Assembly (NCBI GenBank): GCA_964451365.1
Contig: CAYVIB010000008.1
Coordinates: 1-64,000, forward strand
Source of the DNA: CAYVIB01 sp964451365
Lineage (GTDB): Bacteria; Pseudomonadota; Gammaproteobacteria; Pseudomonadales; Cellvibrionaceae
Reading direction: 5' to 3'
Length of the DNA stretch: 64,000 bases
Below the pieces are notes generated by a model. That model was not told the origin of the DNA, searched no databases, and saw only the letters and a list, made by a program, of their open reading frames with translations. A program made the position numbers and the translations under genes. Shown in pieces: positions 35,058 through 43,535 of the stretch; the stretch's first letter is position 1; every line of letters begins with the position of its first letter.

Positions 35058-36086
35058 CTAAAGCTCCTCTTTGTATTTTCGTAATAACGCCCGTAGTTGA
35101 TGGTAAGTCAACCCAAGCATTTCAGCGGTGTTCTTTTGATGATGCCGGCATTCGGCAAGCGCCTCCTTGAGAAGCGCCAGTTCAAAATTTTTTACGCGCG
35201 ATTCGAAAGAGATTTTTTCGCACGGCTCCGTCTGTTGTTTTGGCTTTTGCACGACAGGATTTTTATCCTCTTCCTCGTCATCCGCTGCCTCAACCAGAGG
35301 TTGGGCTTGCGAACGGAACGGATCAATAATCACCGCAGCCACGGGTTCATCCTTGTTGCCCCAGCGATAAAGGCTTCTTTCAACTACATTTTTCAGCTCG
35401 CGAATGTTTCCCGGCCAATGGTAGGCGCAAAGCTCCTCCAGCGCCTCATCGGAAAACCCCGAGTAGTAGCCCCAACCCAGTTCGTGGGACATGCGGGTGG
35501 CGAAATGGTCCGCTAATTCAGGAATGTCGTCCAACCGCCGACGCAGGGGCGGCACGTTAATAACGTCGAACGCCAGCCGATCCAGAAGATCCTCGCGAAA
35601 CTCATTCCTGGCGGCCATCGCTTTCAGATCGGCATTGGTGGCGGCGACGATACGAATGTCGACGGACAGTGTTTTCTGCCCTCCCAGGCGCTCGAACTCG
35701 CCGTACTCAATCAACCGCAGCAGTTTTTCCTGGATTCGTATGGACATGGCTCCCAGTTCGTCCAGGAACAGGGTACCGCCATCCGCCCGCTCAAACCTGC
35801 CGTAATGCACCCGCGTGGCGCCGGTAAAAGCTCCCGGCTCATGCCCGAACAGCTCGCTGTCCAGCAAGGAATCGCTGATCGCCGCGCAATTGACCTTGTG
35901 CAGTTCCCGCTCCCAGCGCGGCGACAGGTAGTGCAGGCGCTCCGCGATCAACTCTTTACCACTGCCCCGCTCGCCCAGCACCAGCACCGGGCGGTTGAGC
36001 GGGGCCACCGCGGATACCTGATCCAGGGCCTCGAACAGGGTCGAGGATTCCCCCACGATGCGTTGAAGGTCTCTGCTACTGGTCAT
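35058..36086 (-). CDS. pspF: PspF, sigma54-dependent activator of the phage-shock operon
   Basis: Encodes 342 residues: an AAA+ domain with no N-terminal receiver, as in PspF. Walker A is GERGSGKE, the sigma54-contact loop is ELFGHEPGAFTGA, Walker B is GGTLFLDELG and the arginine-finger region is FREDLLDRLAFDVI. A Fis-type helix-turn-helix at the C-terminus (NTAEMLGLTYHQLRALLRKY) binds the enhancer. It is divergent from the psp operon. PspA normally inhibits it by binding near Trp56-type loops. Confidence 0.95.
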   Translation of the reverse strand: MTSSRDLQRIVGESSTLFEALDQVSAVAPLNRPVLVLGERGSGKELIAERLHYLSPRWERELHKVNCAAISDSLLDSELFGHEPGAFTGATRVHYGRFERADGGTLFLDELGAMSIRIQEKLLRLIEYGEFERLGGQKTLSVDIRIVAATNADLKAMAARNEFREDLLDRLAFDVINVPPLRRRLDDIPELADHFATRMSHELGWGYYSGFSDEALEELCAYHWPGNIRELKNVVERSLYRWGNKDEPVAAVIIDPFRSQAQPLVEAADDEEEDKNPVVQKPKQQTEPCEKISFESRVKNFELALLKEALAECRHHQKNTAEMLGLTYHQLRALLRKYKEEL

Positions 36087-36206
36087 ACGCCTACTCTTAT
36101 TTGAACTGGTTTATTTAACCATACAACACGTTATTTTGACTATTAAATAGCTTATAAAGCCATTTAATCAAGGAAAAAATTATTGATATCAAAATAAATA
36201 TAATAA

Positions 36207-36219
36207 AATCAATTAGTTA
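36207..36219 (+). promoter_or_regulatory. IHF-type site upstream of the psp promoter
   Basis: AATCAATTAGTTA matches WATCAANNNNTTR at every position. It lies 7 bp before the -24 element in a very AT-rich region (36113-36220), as expected for DNA bending between PspF sites and promoter. Confidence 0.6.
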
Positions 36220-36225
36220 CAGATC

Positions 36226-36241
36226 TGGCACACTCTGTGTA
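36226..36241 (+). promoter_or_regulatory. Sigma54-type promoter of the psp operon
   Basis: TGGCAC (-24) is perfect and is followed at the correct distance by GTGTA where TTGCA is expected (-12), keeping the essential G. Transcription would start near 36251. This rules out the upstream ATG at 36246 as the first start codon. Confidence 0.6.
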
Positions 36242-36293
36242 ATACATGAAGAAAAACAAGCAGAATCGCCGCAGGAAGATAGAGGGACTGGTT

Positions 36294-36431
36294 ATGACAC
36301 ACAAGACAAAAGAGATATTGGTCAACGGGGTAAACACCGTTTGCTACGCACTGATAATCGCTTTCTGCTGTACCGTGATTACCGTGGCATCCGCTTTAGT
36401 GAGTTTTGCGTCAATCGCACAGGTTTTATAA
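36294..36431 (+). CDS. Small single-helix membrane protein, first gene of the psp operon
   Basis: Encodes 45 residues from ATG at 36294. This start has AGAGGGA 8 nt upstream and lies inside the predicted transcript; an in-frame ATG at 36246 would precede the transcription start. A short charged N-terminus (MTHKTKEILVNGVN) is followed by one hydrophobic helix (about 17-40). It is not a known Psp protein. Position in the operon implies a role in, or induction by, inner-membrane stress. No family recognised. Confidence 0.6.
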   Translation: MTHKTKEILVNGVNTVCYALIIAFCCTVITVASALVSFASIAQVL

Positions 36432-36433
36432 AC

Positions 36434-36452
36434 CCCGGGCCATTAGCCCGGG
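36434..36452 (+). other. Intercistronic hairpin 1 of the psp operon
   Basis: CCCGGGC pairs perfectly with GCCCGGG around CATTA. It starts 3 bp after the first small gene. There is no U tract, so an RNA stability or partial-termination element is more likely than a full terminator. Confidence 0.6.
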
Positions 36453-36508
36453 AGAATTCAGGTAAAAGTTTCAATTAACAATGCTCAAGTAAATTAAGGA
36501 GAGATATC

Positions 36509-36652
36509 ATGACCACTTATTCATTCACACAAAAAAAAGAACTCCCCGGCCCGTGGCAACGCCTCTGGGGTGAGGACTGGGAAAGCCACGCCCTGACAGC
36601 CATCGCCTTGTGCAGCGTATTTACAGTAGCCGTGGCATTAATAACCCTTTAA
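36509..36652 (+). CDS. Second small single-helix membrane protein of the psp operon
   Basis: Encodes 47 residues, with AAGGAGAGAT just upstream of the ATG. The polar N-terminal half contains PWQRLWGEDWESHALTAIAL and the C-terminal 20 residues are one hydrophobic helix. It lies between the first small gene and pspA, flanked by hairpins. It is too short for usual gene callers. No family recognised; the excellent ribosome binding site and operon position support reality. Confidence 0.6.
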   Translation: MTTYSFTQKKELPGPWQRLWGEDWESHALTAIALCSVFTVAVALITL

Positions 36653-36660
36653 ACCTTGTC

Positions 36661-36677
36661 GCTCCCCACGCGGGAGC
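36661..36677 (+). other. Intercistronic hairpin 2 of the psp operon
   Basis: GCTCCC pairs with GGGAGC around CACGC, 8 bp after the second small gene and before pspA. No U tract follows. Confidence 0.55.
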
Positions 36678-36725
36678 ACAAGTCGTCAGGCTCTTTGGAA
36701 GCCAATCATTTTGAGGAGAGACACC

Positions 36726-37385
36726 ATGGGAATTTTTTCTCGCTTTACCGACATCATCAACTCCAACATCAATGCGCTGCTTGACCAGGCCGAAGACCCG
36801 AAAAAGATGATTCGCCTGATCATCCAGGAAATGGAGGAAACGCTGGTGGAGGTGCGCAGTTCCTGTGCGAGAATTATCGCCGACAAGAAAGAAGCCACCC
36901 GCCGCCTGCACCGTTTGCAAAACGAAGCCGGGGAGTGGGAAAACAAGGCCAAGCTGGCATTAAGCAAATCCCGGGATGATCTCGCCCGAGCCGCCATCGC
37001 CGAAAAATCCGAAGTGGAAGAGGAAGTCGCGGCCACGGAAGCCGAACTGGAGATGCTGGAATCGCACCTGGATACCTTGAACGACGAGATCGCGCAGCTT
37101 CAGGTCAAGCTCGACGACGCCAAGGCCAAGCAGAAAGCACTTCTGTTGCGTGCCAATACCGCCAAGTCGCGCTATAAAATGAAAAGCCAGCTGCGCAGGG
37201 AAAGCCTGGACAACGCTTTCAACAAATTCGAGGCTTTTGAAAGACGCATGGACGAACTGGAAGGTCATGTGGAATCCATGGACATTGGCCGTCATAATCT
37301 GGCTTCCGAAATTGACAGCCTTGCCGAGGACGACAAAATCAACAGCGAGTTGGAGCGGTTGAAAAAGGAAATGAATCAGCAGTAA
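36726..37385 (+). CDS. pspA: Phage-shock protein A
   Basis: Encodes 219 residues from ATG at 36726 with GAGGAGAG upstream. It is an ESCRT-III-type coiled-coil protein that both restrains PspF and polymerises on damaged inner membrane. The amphipathic N-terminus MGIFSRFTDIINSNINALLD and EDPKKMIRLIIQEME are typical, followed by long coiled coils rich in E, K and A to the end. Confidence 0.96.
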   Translation: MGIFSRFTDIINSNINALLDQAEDPKKMIRLIIQEMEETLVEVRSSCARIIADKKEATRRLHRLQNEAGEWENKAKLALSKSRDDLARAAIAEKSEVEEEVAATEAELEMLESHLDTLNDEIAQLQVKLDDAKAKQKALLLRANTAKSRYKMKSQLRRESLDNAFNKFEAFERRMDELEGHVESMDIGRHNLASEIDSLAEDDKINSELERLKKEMNQQ

Positions 37386-37398
37386 GGCGTAAGCAAAA

Positions 37399-37415
37399 GG
37401 AAGCCTGGGGCTTCC
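37399..37415 (+). other. Intercistronic hairpin 3 of the psp operon
   Basis: GGAAGCC pairs perfectly with GGCTTCC around a TGG loop, 14 bp after pspA. No U tract. It may stabilise pspA mRNA or reduce read-through into pspB. Confidence 0.6.
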
Positions 37416-37451
37416 TTCGTCAGAACTCTACTTTACCAAGGCAGAACGGAT

Positions 37452-37694
37452 ATGGATTTTTTATTTGTACCCACGGTCCTTTTTCTCACCATAGTCGCGC
37501 CCATCTGGATCATTATGCACTATGTGTTCAAAGGCAGATCAAGCAAGGGTATTACCGACGACGAACGCACACAACTCGAAGAGATGCTGGCAATGTTCGA
37601 CAAGCTGGATGAGCGAATAAACACACTGGAAGAGATCCTCGAAGCGGATCATCCGGATTGGCGGGCGGCAAATCGCCGACGAGAGAAGGAGTAA
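37452..37694 (+). CDS. pspB: Phage-shock protein B
   Basis: Encodes 80 residues. One N-terminal transmembrane helix (FVPTVLFLTIVAPIWIIMHYV) is followed by a coiled coil with LEEMLAMFDKLDERINTLEEIL and DHPDWR. With PspC it senses membrane stress and frees PspF from PspA. It lies 4 bp before pspC. Confidence 0.94.
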   Translation: MDFLFVPTVLFLTIVAPIWIIMHYVFKGRSSKGITDDERTQLEEMLAMFDKLDERINTLEEILEADHPDWRAANRRREKE

Positions 37695-37698
37695 GATC

Positions 37699-38214
37699 AT
37701 GTCATACCGAGACAGACACAGTGATAGAGAAAGCGCCAGAGGCCGCACCCACTACCACTTCCATTACCACGAACGTTACAGAAACTACAGCGCCAACCGC
37801 CGGCAGGGTTACGGAATAAACCTGTACCGCAACACCCGGGATAAAAAAATCGGCGGCGTCTGCGCAGGGCTGGCGGACCATTTTGAAATAAGCCATTGGG
37901 TAATGCGGGTATTGTTTATCACGGCATTGATTTTCATCGGCACTGTCGCGATTTGGGCCTACGTTATTGCCTGGGTTCTGTTGACCCCCAAAACGCCGGA
38001 AAGCCCGGAAACGCTCGAGTACGATGAAAACCGGCGAAGCTACCGCAAGAAAAATGTTTTTCGTTACAGCGAACCTACCGGCGACCGGATCAAACGGGCA
38101 AAACAACGAATGGAAGAAATGTCACAGCGGGTTGGCGCGATGGAAGAATATATCACGTCCAAACGTTACAAACTGGACACGGAGTTTTCCAAATTGCAGG
38201 ATGACGGTATTTAA
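37699..38214 (+). CDS. pspC: Phage-shock protein C
   Basis: Encodes 171 residues. A His-, Arg- and Tyr-rich N-terminal 40 residues precede the PspC domain NLYRNTRDKKIGGVCAGLADHF with transmembrane segment VLFITALIFIGTVAIWAYVIAWVLL. The C-terminal part has a coiled coil (RIKRAKQRMEEMSQRVGAMEEY). The longer His-rich N-terminus is unlike E. coli PspC. It is the last gene of the operon. Confidence 0.92.
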   Translation: MSYRDRHSDRESARGRTHYHFHYHERYRNYSANRRQGYGINLYRNTRDKKIGGVCAGLADHFEISHWVMRVLFITALIFIGTVAIWAYVIAWVLLTPKTPESPETLEYDENRRSYRKKNVFRYSEPTGDRIKRAKQRMEEMSQRVGAMEEYITSKRYKLDTEFSKLQDDGI

Positions 38215-38264
38215 GCCAGGGAGGCAATGAGCAGCGAGATGTTTTTGGTTTTGGTCACCGTGTT

Positions 38265-38714
38265 TTACACGCGGTAGATATCAGGCTTGTGGATTTCCAT
38301 GAAAATAGTCTGGTCCGATAGCGGCTTAAAACCGTATTTATCGTAAAGCCCATGAGCGTCGCGTGTCGCCAGCAGGAACCGGCGGAGCCCTTGCAACTCC
38401 GGATGCGACAGGACACACTCCACAAGCCATTTGGACAACCCCCGACCACGAAAGGTTTCAACGATAAAAACATCCGCCAGGTAGGCAAAAGTAGCTTTAT
38501 CGGTAATTGTCCTGGCAAAACCGATTTGTTCAAAGCTCCCGTTTTCGTCACTGAAAAGTGCGAAACAAAGCGAGTGATCAATCGCTTTTCGCGCAACCTC
38601 CCTGGGCACGCCCCGACACCAATAAGCCTGTCGGGACAAAAAAGTGTAAATAACATCAAAATCGAACTCATCAACCGCGGTTGTAACCCGGTAGTGATCT
38701 TTAATCCATTCCAT
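38265..38714 (-). CDS. GNAT-family N-acetyltransferase
   Basis: Encodes 149 residues. Motif A for acetyl-CoA binding is VFIVETFRGRGLSKWLVECVL, preceded by beta strands with IGFARTITDKATFAYLADV and followed by ATRDAHGLYDKYGFKPL (Tyr as general acid). The substrate is unknown. It follows tag on the same strand by 8 bp, so it is probably cotranscribed with the WYL regulator and tag. Confidence 0.87.
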   Translation of the reverse strand: MEWIKDHYRVTTAVDEFDFDVIYTFLSRQAYWCRGVPREVARKAIDHSLCFALFSDENGSFEQIGFARTITDKATFAYLADVFIVETFRGRGLSKWLVECVLSHPELQGLRRFLLATRDAHGLYDKYGFKPLSDQTIFMEIHKPDIYRV

Positions 38715-38721
38715 TTTTGTT

Positions 38722-39366
38722 CTACTTGAAGGAGATTATTTTCAGCGCACCACAGGGTTTGTGTCGATGGCAATCGGCAAGATGGTCATTCACCATGCCC
38801 ACCGCCTGCATAAAAGCGTACACAATGGTTGGGCCGACAAAGTTAAACCCGGCCTTTTTCAGCGCCTTGCTCATGGCTTCCGCCTCGGGAGTCGATGCCG
38901 GAACTTCCTTCATACTCGTCCATTTGTTTTGAATGGGTTTGCCATCGACAAACCTCCATAAAAATTCGGCAAAGGTTTCATTGCCTTCCATGATTTTCAA
39001 ATAGGCTCTTGCATTCTGACGGGCACTTTCTATTTTAAGGCGGTTGCGAACGATGTTGGGGTTCTGCATCAGCTTCTCTATTTTCTTGTCCGAATAGCGC
39101 GCCATTTTGTCCGGATCGAAATTGTCGAAGGCTTTGATATAGCCTTCGCGTTTGCGCAGTATCGTAATCCAGGACAAACCCGCCTGGGCGCCATCCAGAA
39201 TAAGCTTCGCCAGCAGGTCGCGATTGTCCGTTATTGGCACGCCCCACTCTTCATCGTGGTAGCTGACGTAAAGCGGATCACTGCCGCACCAGTTGCACCG
39301 TGTTATCACGGAGAACTCTTTGGGTTTCCCTGATTTCGTTATTTTCGGTTTTGGATCTGTTTTCAT
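38722..39366 (-). CDS. tag: DNA-3-methyladenine glycosylase I
   Basis: Encodes 214 residues from ATG at 39366. It excises 3-methyladenine from DNA. RCNWCGSDPLYVSYHDEEWGVP carries the first zinc ligands and the catalytic-site residues; GAQAGLSWITILRKREGYIKAF and FVGPTIVYAFMQAVGMVNDH (last zinc ligands with the final Cys-x-His) complete the family pattern. The start lies 89 nt inside the end of the upstream regulator gene. Confidence 0.93.
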   Translation of the reverse strand: MKTDPKPKITKSGKPKEFSVITRCNWCGSDPLYVSYHDEEWGVPITDNRDLLAKLILDGAQAGLSWITILRKREGYIKAFDNFDPDKMARYSDKKIEKLMQNPNIVRNRLKIESARQNARAYLKIMEGNETFAEFLWRFVDGKPIQNKWTSMKEVPASTPEAEAMSKALKKAGFNFVGPTIVYAFMQAVGMVNDHLADCHRHKPCGALKIISFK

Positions 39367-40075
39367 TTTTTTCTCTGCCACACCCTTCGTCCATTCGTCG
39401 TCGTTCAAGTTCGAGATAGTGATCCAGCGACCTTTCGCGTTCCGGCTTGAAATAGCGACCGGTTTGCTTGAACCGGCTGATACGGTCCAGCCGGAACACA
39501 CGATAATCTCCCCGCAACTCGCACCAGGCCACCAGGGTCCAGGTACTCCCCCAAAAGAACAGCCCCAGGCACCACACGTTGCGCCAGGTGGTTTCATCCT
39601 TCACGTCGCGATACTCCAGTTCGAGAACCTCGCGGTCGCGAATGGCCTTTCTTATAGCCTCACTGTACACGCTGGCGACAGTCTGCTGCTGGAAGCGTGG
39701 CACCTTTATTGGAGAGGTTTCCTCCAGCGCGCGCAGTTGCGGCGGCAACACGGCAAGAATTTTATTGAGCGCGCTGCTGGCCGACGCGGCGAGTTGGCGG
39801 TCGCTCCAGGAACGCACCATGCGCGCACCCAGCAGCAGGGCTTCCACCTCGTCGTGATCAAACATCAGCGGTGGCATCTCAAAATGGCGTTGCAGGCGGT
39901 AACCCACCCCCGCCTCGCCTTCAATCGGTACTCCCGACAGGCTCAGGGCCTGAACATCCCGATAAATGGTTCGCTCGGAAACTTCCAGTTCTTTCGCCAT
40001 ATCCCTCGCGGTCAGGACCGTGCGGCGGTTTCGGAGCATGTTGAGTATCTGGAACAGACGTTCTGCTTTGCGCAT
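39278..40075 (-). CDS. WYL-domain transcriptional regulator (YafY-like)
   Basis: Encodes 265 residues from ATG at 40075 (MRKAERLFQILNMLRNR); two upstream in-frame starts are possible. The HTH_11 domain (ARDMAKELEVSERTIYRDVQAL) is followed by a WYL domain (WRNVWCLGLFFWGSTWTLVAWCELRGDYRVFRLDRIS). Similar proteins end around residue 230; this one has about 30 extra residues, encoded by the same DNA as the start of tag. WYL domains sense nucleic-acid ligands in DNA-damage and defence contexts, which fits its overlap with a DNA-repair gene. The overlap strongly suggests one operon. Confidence 0.87.
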   Translation of the reverse strand: MRKAERLFQILNMLRNRRTVLTARDMAKELEVSERTIYRDVQALSLSGVPIEGEAGVGYRLQRHFEMPPLMFDHDEVEALLLGARMVRSWSDRQLAASASSALNKILAVLPPQLRALEETSPIKVPRFQQQTVASVYSEAIRKAIRDREVLELEYRDVKDETTWRNVWCLGLFFWGSTWTLVAWCELRGDYRVFRLDRISRFKQTGRYFKPERERSLDHYLELERRRMDEGCGREKNENRSKTENNEIRETQRVLRDNTVQLVRQ

Positions 40076-40301
40076 ATAGGTGATCTTTTTCATGCTGATC
40101 GCCACCAATACAGCCAGGACGCTGCTGCCACGGACGGCGAAGTGTAAATTGACGCTACTGACAGCATGCTGTCAGCAAGTTTGCATGATAAGCTTGTTTG
40201 ATCCGGTAACAAAGCGGTTTAGCCCGGATTTTGCAGAAGCGAACCGGAGTTTTTCCTGACCAACCTGAACCGATCAACCACCACACGAGACTGGGAAAGC
40301 C

Positions 40302-41273
40302 ATGCAGATACTGTATCCGGAAATAAAACCTTACGCCCGCCACGACCTGGCGGTGGACGACACCCATGTGCTGTACCTGGAAGAGTGCGGGGAGCCGGAT
40401 GGTATTCCGGTATTGTTCGTCCATGGCGGGCCGGGCGCCGGTTGCAGCCAGCACGACCGCCGTTATTTCAACCCGGAGAAATACCGCATTATCCTGTTTG
40501 ACCAACGCGGCGCCGGCCGCTCGCAGCCGCATGCGGAGTTGAAAAACAACACCACGCCTCACCTTATCGAGGACATGGAGAAAATCCGCGAATTTCTCAA
40601 CATAGACAAATGGATATTGTTCGGCGGTTCGTGGGGCTCCACACTGAGCCTGCTTTACGCCCAAGCCTATCCCGAGCGGGTACATGGCCTGATATTGCGC
40701 GGTATATTTCTGTGCCGAAAGGAAGACCTGAGCTGGTTTTACCAGGCTGGCGCGGACCGGATTTTTCCTGACTATTGGGAGGATTTCATCCATCCCATCC
40801 CGCCGGAAGAACGGCACGATATGATCGCCGCCTATTATCGCCGGCTGACGGGGGAAAACGAGCTGGCAAAAGTGGCGGCGGCCAAGGCCTGGTCACTGTG
40901 GGAAGGGCGTTGTGCCACGCTCAGGCCGAACCCGGAGGTGGTCAGCCATTTTTCCGATTTCCACTTTGCCGTTTCCCTGGCGCGAATTGAAGCGCACTAT
41001 TTTATGAACGATATCTTCGTGGGCAAAAACCAGATCATAGAGCAGGCCGACAAGCTGCAGGGAATCCCGGGAGTAATTGTTCACGGCCGTTACGATATCG
41101 TCTGCCCGTTGGATAACGCCACCCTCTTACACCAGGTGTGGCCGGATTCAACCCTGAATATTATCCGCGACGCCGGCCACTCCTCCCGCGAGCCAAGTAT
41201 CATCGACGCCTTGATCAAGGCGACGGATGAAATGGCGAAGGAGATTTCCGGCGATGGCGACAACCTCAGTTAA
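40302..41273 (+). CDS. pip: Prolyl aminopeptidase (proline iminopeptidase)
   Basis: Encodes 323 residues. It releases N-terminal proline from peptides. The S33 family pattern is complete: VHGGPGAGCSQHDRRYFNPE, DQRGAGRSQPH, nucleophile elbow FGGSWGSTLSLLYAQ, HGRYDIVCP (Asp) and AGHSSRE (His). Cytosolic, monocistronic and divergent from the WYL regulator. Confidence 0.95.
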   Translation: MQILYPEIKPYARHDLAVDDTHVLYLEECGEPDGIPVLFVHGGPGAGCSQHDRRYFNPEKYRIILFDQRGAGRSQPHAELKNNTTPHLIEDMEKIREFLNIDKWILFGGSWGSTLSLLYAQAYPERVHGLILRGIFLCRKEDLSWFYQAGADRIFPDYWEDFIHPIPPEERHDMIAAYYRRLTGENELAKVAAAKAWSLWEGRCATLRPNPEVVSHFSDFHFAVSLARIEAHYFMNDIFVGKNQIIEQADKLQGIPGVIVHGRYDIVCPLDNATLLHQVWPDSTLNIIRDAGHSSREPSIIDALIKATDEMAKEISGDGDNLS

Positions 41274-41292
41274 AAGCCGGTATCGGTACTGT

Positions 41293-41313
41293 GGGCAGCC
41301 CTCGCGGCTGCCC
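41293..41313. terminator. Bidirectional hairpin between pip and the TauE-like gene
   Basis: GGGCAGCC pairs perfectly with GGCTGCCC around CTCGC between two convergent genes. It lacks a U tract on either strand, so termination is only likely. Confidence 0.45.
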
Positions 41314-41325
41314 TACCCAGGTCAA

Positions 41326-42090
41326 TCAGATATTCTGGTAGACGTACCGGGAAAGCATCAGAAGACAGACAGTCACAATCAATGCGCGTAAAAAACGCGG
41401 GCTGATACGGAGCAGTGAATGGGCGCCCAACCAGGCCCCCAACAGTTGACCCGCCATCATTACCAGTCCGGCTTTAATCACAACCTGGCCGTAAACGGAA
41501 AAAACCGCAAGCGCGGCAACGTTTGCCGCAAAGTTCATTACTTTCGCCCGCGCCGTCGCTTCGATTAACCCCTGGCCGCGCAACATCACACCCGCCAGCG
41601 AAAAAAAAGAGCCGGTTCCCGGGCCAAACATTCCGTCGTACCCGCCGATAAGCGGTACGATAGCCACCCGGTACGTTCGATCGGACAGTCTCGCCTGCCG
41701 CTGGCCGGGGCCGATATTGGGAGTGAGTAAAAAATACAATGCGATGCCGGCCAACACCACAGGGATGAGAATACCCAGTGCCGTCGCATCAATAAACTGC
41801 ACGGTAATCGTGCCCATCACCGCGCCGAAAAAAGCGGAAATCATCAGGCCCTTTGCTTCGGGCCACGAGATCATTTTCTTGCGGAACATCACCCAACTTG
41901 AGGTTGCCGTGCCCACGCATCCCTAAAGCTTATTCGTCCCCAGCGCCATCACCGGTGGCATTCCGGTCAGCACCAGCGCGGGCAAGGCAATCAGGCCTCC
42001 GCCACCGGCCATCGCATCAATAAAACCGGCAAAGGTCGCCGCCAGGAAAAGCAGCGCCAGTACTTCGGCTGATAGGTTGATAAACTCCAA
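41326..42090 (-). pseudogene. TauE/SafE-family permease interrupted by an amber codon
   Basis: Reading from TTG at 42090, the first part has FAGFIDAMAGGGGLIALPALVLTGMPPV and ALGTNKL, the classic TauE beginning. A TAG follows at 41923-41925 in place of a probable CAG (Gln), and the same frame continues unbroken through GYDGMFGPGTGSFF to the C-terminus at 41326. Joined, it is about 254 residues with eight hydrophobic segments, normal for this sulfite/organosulfonate exporter family. A single substitution explains the stop; amber suppression or a sequencing error are alternatives. It is the last gene of the MipA-DUF3019-kinase operon. Confidence 0.75.
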
Positions 42091-42091
42091 A

Positions 42092-43390
42092 TTATTTTCC
42101 GGATTTATTGTATTGTTCTGGCAGCGGCCAGACGAGAGTAAACCGGGCACCGCCCAGGCCCGAGCGATCGGCGCGGGCCTCTCCCTGGTGCCATTTCATG
42201 ATCCGCTTTACGATGGCCAGGCCAAGCCCAAAGCCGCTTTTCTCCTTGTTGGTCTCGGTGCGCAGGCGAACAAAGGAGTTGAATATTCGCGCGCGCTCTT
42301 CTTCGGGTACGCCGACGCCGTCATCCTCGACATCGACATAAAAATGATTATCAAAAAACGAAATGGTAATTTTTACCTGCGAATTGGTATAACGCTTGGC
42401 GTTCTGGATCAGGTTGTGAAGTGCCCGCTCCATTAAATACCATTCGCAGTATACTGCCTGCTCTCCCAGCTTGTTTTCCACGCTGAAATGCAGGTTATCG
42501 GCGCCCTCTCCCGATTCAAGCAAACCGTTTATCAGTGCTTCCAGATCGCCGGGTTGAAAGTCCAGGCTCTGGTCTTCCTGCTCAAAGCCGGCATAGGCCA
42601 ACAGTTCGTTGATCAGGCCGTCCATTTCCGTCACATCCTTTTTTATACTGTTCAGTTGCTTGCTTACTTTTTCCCTGTCATTGGTATCGTTGGCCATCTG
42701 CAGGGCGAATTTCATTCGCGCCAACGGAGTTCGCAATTCGTGGGAGACCGCGTATGTCATTTCCTTGTGCGAGGAGATCAACTCACGAATACGGTCAGCC
42801 ATGCGATTAAATGCCGCGGCAAGATGGCTGACATTGGAGCGGGGGCCCAGTTGCACGCGGTCGGCCACCCCGTCGCGCCCCACATTGCGGGTTTGCCGTT
42901 CAAGCACTTTTAAATCCCTGGATAGCGGCCACACCCAGAAATAAACCACCACCGCGATACCGAGGTAGAAAACAATCAGCAGTACCTCGTACAGAATATC
43001 GTTTTCCGATTCCGGGTAAGGCTGGGTGACTGACATCACCCGGTCGGTATCCGACAGGAGCTTGTAGGAAATGCGCTTGCCGCTTTCATCGAATATGGTG
43101 ACGACCTCGCCTTCGCGAATTTTTTCACCCAGTGACGACTGGGCCAACTCATCGAGCGTGTACAGGTCCACTTCAATATTGAGCAACTGCGCAACCCGGT
43201 TCAGTTCGGGTTCCCACCCGGCTTCGTCCAAACCCGCAATGCGGTCCTCCACCAGCGAAAAAAAATGATTTTCGTAGGGCGTAACCTGCGACTGCGGGGT
43301 ATAGGCCTGCCACAATTGATCAATGCCCCAGCCGATAGCGACAACGGAAATGACAATAATCAGGTACAGGGAAAGGAATGCGCGATTCAT
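42092..43390 (-). CDS. Sensor histidine kinase, RstB-like
   Basis: Encodes 432 residues. Two transmembrane helices (about 6-25 and 135-155) flank a periplasmic domain. HAMP and HisKA follow, with H-box YAVSHELRTPLARMKFAL, then HATPase with HNLIQNAKRYTN, DDGVGVPEEERARIF and KSGFGLGLAIVKRI. It resembles the RstB group, which often sits beside MipA/OmpV and DUF3019 genes. It is transcribed after the response regulator with a 145-bp gap that contains a short tandem repeat. Confidence 0.9.
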   Translation of the reverse strand: MNRAFLSLYLIIVISVVAIGWGIDQLWQAYTPQSQVTPYENHFFSLVEDRIAGLDEAGWEPELNRVAQLLNIEVDLYTLDELAQSSLGEKIREGEVVTIFDESGKRISYKLLSDTDRVMSVTQPYPESENDILYEVLLIVFYLGIAVVVYFWVWPLSRDLKVLERQTRNVGRDGVADRVQLGPRSNVSHLAAAFNRMADRIRELISSHKEMTYAVSHELRTPLARMKFALQMANDTNDREKVSKQLNSIKKDVTEMDGLINELLAYAGFEQEDQSLDFQPGDLEALINGLLESGEGADNLHFSVENKLGEQAVYCEWYLMERALHNLIQNAKRYTNSQVKITISFFDNHFYVDVEDDGVGVPEEERARIFNSFVRLRTETNKEKSGFGLGLAIVKRIMKWHQGEARADRSGLGGARFTLVWPLPEQYNKSGK

Positions 43391-43483
43391 GACCGACCGG
43401 TATTAGTGGATCATTTTGAATCGAAGAATATACAACAAAGCGCGGCTTACCAAGGCAAGTATATAAAGAAGAGGCATTTCAAG

Positions 43484-43525
43484 GGCAGGTAGTTTAATGG
43501 CAGGTAGTTTAATGGCTTGCAGTTC
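43484..43525 (-). repeat. 15-bp tandem repeat between response regulator and kinase genes
   Basis: GGCAGGTAGTTTAAT occurs exactly twice (43484-43498, 43499-43513), followed by a degenerate third unit. It lies in the 145-bp gap. Confidence 0.6.
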
Positions 43526-43535
43526 AAGGGCAAAG

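Noticed and set aside
37399..37418. Rho-independent terminator after pspA
   Set aside because: The hairpin is perfect but followed by TTCGTCAG rather than a T run, and pspB follows closely, so it is reported as an intercistronic hairpin.
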